Position numbers and translations under genes: made by a program. A stretch of DNA of 64,000 nucleotides from Luidia sarsii (taxonomy: Eukaryota > Echinodermata > Asteroidea > Paxillosida > Luidiidae), in contig OX465109.1 in assembly GCA_949987565.1 (NCBI GenBank), positions 20,205,167 through 20,269,166 of the forward strand, given 5' to 3'. The notes under the pieces are model-generated. The model had not been told where the DNA came from and did not search any database. It saw nothing but the letters and a program-made list of their open reading frames with translations. Every line of letters starts with the position of its first letter. Positions within the stretch are counted from its first letter, which is position 1. Shown piece after piece: positions 10,501-19,500 of this stretch.

Positions 10501-13500
10501 CTTCCATCTCAAGCTGTGTATTTTTGAGTGAAGTGTTTTGGATGTTGAGAGTAATTTGAATAGTTTTGAAATGGTCATGTTTGTTGTACATATGACTATA
10601 TTAAGGACCTCGATAGAAATAAGCAGTTTTTAATCAGCTTTCTCGAGCTTTCCTTGGCTTGTATTTTGTATATTATATTGATTTATTGTGGGTTTTATAT
10701 TTTGCCGAAATAAATGAAAGTAGAATGAAAAGTGCAATACCCTCCAAAAGGGACATCTAGAAAAGGACATCTAGAAAGTCAAGGGCTTGTTTTGACTTTG
10801 GAATTTAAAATGATTTATGGGCATCTGTCTTGTCCTTGTCACTTTGCCTTTGAGAAAAGTACTTCTAGGATCGAAACGTCAGGCCCTCTAAATTTTGATT
10901 CATGGGAAACTAGAATCTGTACAATTCGGCCTTTGAGAAAGGTCCTGTTGGGATCGATAGGTCGGGACCTTTGGTTGTCAAAGAACTGAAACTATGTTCT
11001 AACTGCTTCCCCGCATTTTGTTTGTTATCACAGTTGTTAACGAAGCCGCCATTACTCTTCTGCGACGAGCCGACCTCTGGTCTGGATTCCTATATGTCTG
11101 AGGTGTTAATCCGTGCACTGAAGGAGCTTGCCCAGAGGGGCCATACTATTTTGTGTACCATCCATCAGCCTTCATCCGATGTGTACTGGCTGTTTGATCG
11201 GTGAGTAGAAAGAGTGAGAGAGAGAGAGAGTGAGAGAGAGAGAGAGTGAGAGAGAGATAGAGAGTGAGATGGGAAAGAAACGGAAGGAAAACTATCTACT
11301 TTCCCAAACGATAAAAGGAAAAATTAAATGAAACAGAAACGAGGAAAAAATAGAAGAAAGGGCTAACAATTGAGCAACAAAATGAATTTAATTGTTGTGG
11401 CGGTCTCCGGGAAAATGTGTCTGAAAATGTGTCTGAAAATGTGTCTGAAAATATTCGTGAAAATGTTCAGGAAAATGTTTAGGAAAATGTTCAGGAAAAT
11501 AAAACTGGATACTTAACAAAATAATTCAGACAATCCTGGCTTCAATGCTGTAGGTTTCGTTAATTGAAGATTCGGGGCCTTAGATGTTGTTACGTAAGTG
11601 GAGGGATGTGGACCGAAAACGGGCGGCAAGTTAATTTGGGAAAGAAATCCATGAATATCTTCTGGCAGTTATCAGTAAGTTCCCGCCTCACCCCCCCAAC
11701 CCCAAAAACAGCAAATGTGACGATTTGTTTTGTGCGCTGTCCATGCCTGCGCACGACGTACATAATCAGTCTGCGACTGCGCACTCATTAGCGTAAAATG
11801 CGGTGGCGTCTAAAATAAAGATAATCGTTTCAAACCACGGGGGATAGCTTGAATCATGATTTTCAGTGGTAAACGGTCAATGCAAAATACAATCTTACTT
11901 CAAGCAACCTCCGCAGAGCGGGGACAGATATTTTAGGGACAGATATGGTATTTTGTACGATCACATTCGTAACCATGGCTAGAAGAAACTCAATTCGAGT
12001 GGGTATATAATCCAACCGAACCCTTAACATAGTAGGTTCCTCTTAAGAGAAGTTATTAAGGGTTGGCTGTGAGAGATCCGCCCGTCGTGTTTGGGGTTCA
12101 CGACTTAATACGTCCCCCATTTTAAGAAGCGAACCTTGTATTGAGCACTTGCTATGTACAAACAAAAGGAAGAAAACAAAGGAGTTTTGTTTTTGTTAAC
12201 ACGAAGTTTTTAGACATAATTAAACGAGTCTAGTTTGATTGGGATTCACAACGGTGAGGCAGAACCACCTTTTTCTTATACAATTTTCCATGACCTTTCC
12301 ATGACTTCCAAGGGCTGGGAGAAAGTGTTACAAAGCCTGTACCTATAGGTGGAATTGCGGTGACACCATGTAACGCTCCTCTTACGAGAAGGGGTGTGGC
12401 TCTGTAAAGAGCCGGTAACTCAACGTTTCTGGTAGTGTGTACTCTGCCCGTCGTCAGGAGACTGCTGGATTCCAACTATCATCGGTGTTTATAATAATTA
12501 TGTCTGATGAAAAGCTGGGGCGTGTAGAATCTTTCCCGCCCAGTGCCGCCACTGGAGCGTGCAGGATCTTCCCGCCAGTGTGACCACCGGGGCGAGAAGA
12601 AGAAGTTCACTGGAGTGTGTCAGTGTGAGAGTGGGTACGTGCCAAGGGTAGAGGAGACCCAGGAGGCTACTAGTTGCTGGATGAAGTCGAGTTGTCTGTG
12701 GGTATGGGAGACCCATTAGACAGAAGCGGTCGCAAGATATCGCTGATATGAACTGTGGTACCGTGTACATCAACATGTATTTCGCCAACTTTCTACCCAG
12801 ACATCGGTAATTCATATAATTTCGCCCAAATCAAGGCTACCTTAGAACACTGTTGGCTCTCCGCCAGAAGTCTCAGGACCAAAGCCTTTGGGATGCGACA
12901 GAGTGGGCAACACAATTCCCCTACTGTTGCCTGACATCCTCTCAGGCCCTCTGTGGTTCCGGGAATCTTGGAAATGACGCTTACTTCCCAAAGTCCCTGA
13001 CTGGTTATCCGAATTGAAGAAATGGTTCCAGTGTGCGATAGGTATATACAGCACGTGCCGGCGTATACCAAGGTTGTGACGATAACACTCGCTGGCAAAA
13101 TCTACAGCCAGAGTGTAGTTCCATGATTCATCAATCAGTTTGCCATGACTTTCAAGGAAATCGACTAAGCCAAATTCAATTACTTTCCATGGTTTCTATG
13201 ATTCTTATGAACCCTGCATTCAGAGGCATTCAACCATTTGGGAAAAATATCAACACAGAAAAAAAAATCTACAGGCTATATCTCTTTCTCCAGATGTGGA
13301 AGGCTCGCCCTGTTCCTCTGGAAATGAAACCCCGCTGAGACATACTAACAGGCTAGGCCTCTCTCCCGAACCTCTGAAGTTGATCAAAGAGCAAGACAAT
13401 GATTGTGATGACGCCCAAGATAGTAATACTCAGTTAAACAGTCATTCTAAATTCAATTGTTGTGGCGCTCTCCGGGAAAATGTGTCTGAAAATGTTCTGG

Positions 13501-16500
13501 AAAAGGTCCAGGAAAATGTCCAGGAAAATGACCTGGAAAATGTCCTGGAAAATGTCCTGGAAAATGTCCTGGAAAATGTCCTGGAAAAAAATGTCCTGGA
13601 AAATGTCCTGGAAAATGTCCTGGAAAAGGTCCAGGAAAATGTCCAGGAAAATGTCCTGGAAAATGTCCTGGAAAATGTCCTGGAAAATGTCCTGGAAAAG
13701 GTCCAGGAAAAGGTCCAGGAAAATGTCCTGGAAAAAAAATGTCCTGGAAAAAAAATATCCTGGAAAATGTCCTGGAAAATGTCCTGGAAAATGTCCTGGA
13801 AAATGTCCTAGAAAATGTCATGGAAAATGTCATGGAAAATGTCATGGAAAATGTCATGGAAAATGTCATGGAAAAGGTCCAGTCAAATGTGTCTGAAAAA
13901 AAAATAATGTCCAGGAAAATCTTCAAGAAAATGTCCAGGAAAAGGCTAGGCGTCTAAAAATGTGCCTAAAAATATGTTGTAATTGTATTTGTTTTCTTCG
14001 TTGTTAAGATTAATCTTGATGGCTGACGGACGATGTGTTTACCAAGGTGATATTGATCAGGCGGTTGGCTACTTCGCTCAACTGGGATACCAATGTCCAA
14101 CCGACCATTGCCCGGCTGATTACTTCATAAATGTGCTGTCTTTAACGCCTGGAAAGGAAGACTACTGTCGCACAAGAGTCGATGTAAGCCATTGATCAAA
14201 GAATCATTATCAAAGATTATTTGGCTACACAGAAGGTCGGTGTAAAAAGGACGATAACAAAGGTTGCAAATACACGGTCAAGTTCTCAATCAATCCTGAT
14301 GAAATTCTCGCAATCGGTTCCTTACAAACAGCACTCTTGCCCTGAACAGCTCATTGAGAAATCGATTATTCAATGATCGCAATCGTTAGATGGATAGATT
14401 TGATTTGAGTAGGTGGTGCTATTACGAGGAGTCTTGGGTTAATAGTAGTTGTCACTTTGTGCAGGTTCTGTGCACTGCATATGAGTACAGCACGGAGGCT
14501 AACGCAGTGAAGTCTACCATCGAGGAGTTGTGTACACATACTGGAAACTCATTGGTAAGACCAATTGAACTACTAGGAATTCATGATATCAACGGCATTA
14601 GATGACATTCGAGTACATCTTGAAGCTTTCCCTTGAAAATAAAAGATTTAAAGCTGTGAAACTAACATGTATTATTTGGCTTTGCAGGAAGATGATACAG
14701 ACCGCTCGGCGGCTTCTCGGTCAGTATAATGCATTTTGATTTGTTTTAAATTAATTTAGTTTTAATGTCATCAACAAATGCATTCGAAGGATGGTTCAAC
14801 CGAGAAAGGGCAAACATACCAAAGCTTTGCCCACAAAAGACATTAATTTCTGATAGGGTGCAGCCTGACGTAACATTAAGCGATCACGCGCGCCTCAGTC
14901 TTCGCGTGACACGCGTTCGACATACGCGTGAGTGCAAACGTGTACACGTTATAGATATGTATGCCTGTGCGTGACACTAATGAGAATGATACGCGCGCCT
15001 TACGCGCACGCGACGCAACCATGCAGATAATTATGGTAATGAGGTGAAGTATACCGTCATGCATGACCAGCGGTTAGGCACATTCAAAATAATGATGTCA
15101 TCTCAGTCGTGGATTTGAAGGAACGTGCACAATGTCATTTATGATCTAAGTGTGGATTTCATAATGAATCAGAGTACATAATTATGTATGCTTGTAGTCC
15201 ATCGGTTGAACCGAACGCTGAGTAATAGTCTGAAACGTTGAGAGCATCGTATACACGGTATACCGCCCCAACGCACATCAAATAATGGTGATGATGTTGG
15301 TAGAGCTAATAATTATAACAGGCAAATGTAAACTTATACGAGTCGTAAGATAGGTCAAAGTGTTAAGTTTCTGTCAAATATGACGACACCCCTGACTGCC
15401 TGTAGGTACGAAGCATCTCCATGGCAACAATGGACCCTCCTGCTGCGACGATGTTCCTATGACGTAGCCCGCCATCCAGCCCTACTCCAATCCTACCTGG
15501 TAACATCTGCGGTAAGTTTGGTCGGTGAATGAATCAAAGTGTAGAGATATTTGTGTTGGTGGACTGCACAGCTTATGAAGCCATGTCATTCATTCATTTT
15601 GTTTCTTCTGCAAAGAATGGTTTAGGGTTGAAGGTTTGCAAACTGATGACTCCCGTGGGGGTTGCATGTACTTGAAATGAAATTCTGCGAAAAATCGCTT
15701 CGCCCGATAACGGACCAAACAGACTGATATTACAGCGCTACTTACTGAGATATATTAATCACAGTAATCTATTGCAATTTGGAAGGGGTGGGGTTTAAAA
15801 GGTTAGTCTAAATGATACCTTCCACTATCAGAGTGGAACGACATTAAGTTAACAGATGGCTTTAATCTCACCCATCTACCCATCTCACTTTTCTTTCTGT
15901 AGTAAATGATAATAGCCTTCATCAGTCCCTCCAACTCGGTTTTGTCCCGTACTTGACCCAAACAGATATGTTCACGTGATCCGCGGTACCAGGAATGCCG
16001 ACTGATTATTTCGGGAATGATTTCCCTTGCAGGGTCTTGGCACCGTCTTAGGTTTATTGTACCTGAGACAGCCTTACAACCAGTCTTCCATCCAAAACAT
16101 CAACGGTCTACTCTTTCTGCTACTCGTCCAGATAAGTACAACAACGCCGGCTCGAATTGCTGCCGTACGTTTCGGCTTTTTCTCTTTAATTTGGTGGTTG
16201 GGTGGATGATGTGGTCCTTGGCTTGAGAGAGAGAGAGGGCAGTTTGGATGAAATTGGAAGGGAGAGGGGGAGGGGGGGGCAGTTTGGATGACATTGGAAG
16301 GAAGATCTTACTCCATTTTCTGCTTAATGAATTCTTTGTATCCAGGTAATTCCAGATGAGTTACCAATCATTATAAGAGAACACCGCCGAGGAATGTACT
16401 CCACGGAGATCTACGTCATAGCGAGATTCGTGATCGAGGTAGGATGACGATAAGGATAATGGTTGCTAAGATAGGTCCCCCCAAAAGCAATTAGGTTTTC

Positions 16501-19500
16501 ACACGATGACGCAATTACTATACAGACTGGATACTGCGTGACTAAGTGTCACACGCGCACGCATTCTGACATTACAATATTGGACAAAATGTCAAAAGTT
16601 CGAGGACCTGACGTTTCGATCCTAGCAGGACCTTTCTCAAAGGCAAAGGGAGCCTTTGAGAAAAGTCATGATTTCAGATTTATCTATTGTATTTTTGCCA
16701 GCATTTCTGTTAATAGCTCTGTGTTGGTATTGCAGGTGCTCACCCATGTTCCACAGACGTGGATCGTACTTGGCATTTGCTATTATATGATTGGTGAGTA
16801 GGTTTCGTCATCGAGCAAGCATACACCACCCAAAAACACCCCATTTGATTAGAAATCAATAAAGTATTAGAGGTCCTATACAACATTGGTAAAGGTCCAA
16901 ATATTGCAACAGTTTGTGTGTTAAATATGCCAACATGCGCAGGTTTTCGCTCAAATGGTAATCTGAGAAAAGAAGAAAAAGGCAAAAAACAGTCACAGTT
17001 TACGCACCGTTCTGTAGTATAAGAAATAGTTTATTACTCGCGAATAATAAACAATTCGTCGATGTTTGAGTGAAGATTTCTCGCAAAGTACAGCATCCCA
17101 GACCGTAAGATTTCAACATGAGGATTCTATCATGACCATCTACAAACTGTGTAAATTAGAAGTAAATCTGTAGACATCGATGTTTTCCGATCTTCCCAAT
17201 GTTGTATTGGGCCTTTAACAACAAAAGAAAGACAACTTGATATTCATCAGCATTGCTATATATTATATATCAGCCAATGAATACAACTTTCAAGTCTGTA
17301 ATACAAAAAGTAAGAACAACCACTTTGTGCATGACTGGAAGAGGGCGCTCTTCACGTCCATCTTTGCAGTATATAAATTCGTCACAAATATTACATATTT
17401 ACTTTTAGACTGAAAATGGTTAGATTGACTGTTTGGCGTTGCAAATTGTTGTAAACAGGGTTGAATACGAACGTATTCGCATTCCTTGTTGCCATGGGAA
17501 CCAGTGGCCTGATGACTGTGACGTCAGTGAGTTTTGGTAAGTTCTTCAATTACACTGGATGTATGTTTCCTTGGCAACAATGAGAAAATTTCAATGATGT
17601 CACTGTATATCTAAGAAAGATATACTAACCAATAGCTAGATTAACACGCTGACCTTTTCATCGAAATATTCTGACCTGTTATTAACACAGAATTATCCAA
17701 ACTATTATCAAAAGAAGAACCGATACTCAAATATCCGACCACCACAGCACGAGAAACGGTACAGTACAGCAACTGCACAGGAAACGAAGGAAGACTCCCA
17801 ATAATGTGTTTGGTGTCGATGTCCTAGATATGTTCTAAAGCTTTCCCGACAATTGGTGTCAGTGACCTATGAACTATGACCTACGGAATAGATTGGGTGG
17901 TCTTCTCTCCAGCCCGCTATTGCTCGTTCTCCATGGAGGTAGTCTCATTAATCAGTCATGTCTTTGTTGACGAGAGCCGACTGAAGGGAGCAATGGACAT
18001 TTTTATGACCAGATTGGGATATGCTGCTCCTCGAACACTTCAAGCCTTCTCGTTTCACCCGACAGGGGTCTTACACCTAATCTAATTCCAAATCAGACCT
18101 GCTGAGAGGTATAATGGTGCCCCAGACATTTTCTGGGCATGCAGAGATACACAAAATGTTACATTTTCATGATCATAACCAGGTCACTATAAAGGGTTAT
18201 TTTTGGCATTACACTTTTCAATCGGACAATGAACTCAATGATAAATGAAGCAATAACAGAAGTTGGAGACACGGTCCTCCCGTCCTCCCCAGAAGGAATT
18301 GAAATGCAAATCTTAACAAGTTCAAGAGCTTGGCGTTTGATCAATCGCGCAGCGGGACCTTTCCGACTTGCTGAGGCATTCTGACTTACAGATTAGTTCG
18401 ATAAGTCAGGCCGTTTTAATGATTATACATTTTTTTGCACAAGGCATAAACACACAAGGCAAAAACACACACAGCATAAACACACAAGGCATAAATACAC
18501 AAGGCATGAATGATGTGATAAGACAGAGGCGATGTTCAAGAGGAAAGGAATGGCAGGCCAGGAAGAAGGACAAACTGGCTGGATTGATACTATAGCATCA
18601 AGACGTGGACACAAGGTGGGATGGTCGTGATGGCAAGGGAAAAGGCACACGAGAGAATGCAGACTCTATCAGAGGACTGTGGCAACACAACAGAGTTCAG
18701 AATAACCGATGCAAATAAAATCCTTGACAATATGGTTTCATTCTGACGAGAACAATAGACGCGATTATGCTTCTTCGGGAAGTGTCCTTATTCTAACCCC
18801 TCTTTTTTTTCAAATGTTCCGGTTGAGTCAGCTTTTATAGGTAACCATTTGCGTCGAAGAGAATGTAATTCAATGAGGGTTTGCCTCGTCGAGCAGGGCA
18901 AACCCTCATTGAATTCACAATCAGATTGTCTTTTCCTTCGTTTTATTTGTCTGTTTATGAAGTCGCAGAAATCATGTTCATTGATATTTTGATTGGGATC
19001 AAATTCATCATGTTGGTATCGCTGGTACTGCAAGATTAAACGCATCCGACTGTCCTTGGTAACGTTCCGGTGACAGTTGGGCATGCTTTGTTTCCGATTT
19101 TGCCAGGAATGTTTGTGTCGTCTGTCAGTTCCTCCTCCGAGGTGGCTCTCAACCTCCTCATTCCAACCTTCTTCCTCTTCAGTCTGCTCGGCGGTTTCTA
19201 CGCGAGCCCAAAGTGAGTATAATACTACTTACTGGCGGGCGTGCTGACGTAATACTGACCGATTGTGCGACCAATGTTAAATACACGCCATCACGTGACT
19301 TATAGTGGAGTGGAACAGGAGTGGAAATGAGCAAAGAAGACTATCATATTGTCCACATTCTTCTTTGTACATTTCCATTGCTGCTCTGTGCCAAATGAGA
19401 ACGCGGTCTTAGTGGTTTTTGCGGTTGCTGTGGTCCATAGATATAATAGGATTTGGCGTCTAGGAGTGAATGTGCTTCAACAAGGCTTCGCCCTAAGTTC

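Larger units (their letters stand above)
11201..14008. other. ABCG intron 6
   Basis: This 2.8-kb intron contains a GA microsatellite (11210-11268), two arrays of a 12-bp unit (11400-11513; 13455-13960) and a family B element (12348-12720). Open frames here, including the long ENVL- and FPGH-repeat frames, are products of the arrays. Confidence 0.8.
17537..19106. other. ABCG intron 14
   Basis: It contains a 15-bp tandem repeat (18437-18510) and a SINE-2-like perfect hairpin (18855-18925). An antisense frame at 18788-19084 overlaps the hairpin and the exon 15 acceptor, and I do not believe it codes. Confidence 0.7.

Noticed and set aside
13296..13957. ENVL-, KMSW- and FPGH-repeat proteins on both strands
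   Set aside because: All are translations of the 12-bp minisatellite in an ABCG intron. A 12-bp unit keeps every frame open.
18788..19084. Antisense 98-residue frame
   Set aside because: It overlaps the SINE-2 hairpin and the ABCG exon 15 acceptor, has no recognisable domain, and lies inside a well-supported intron.
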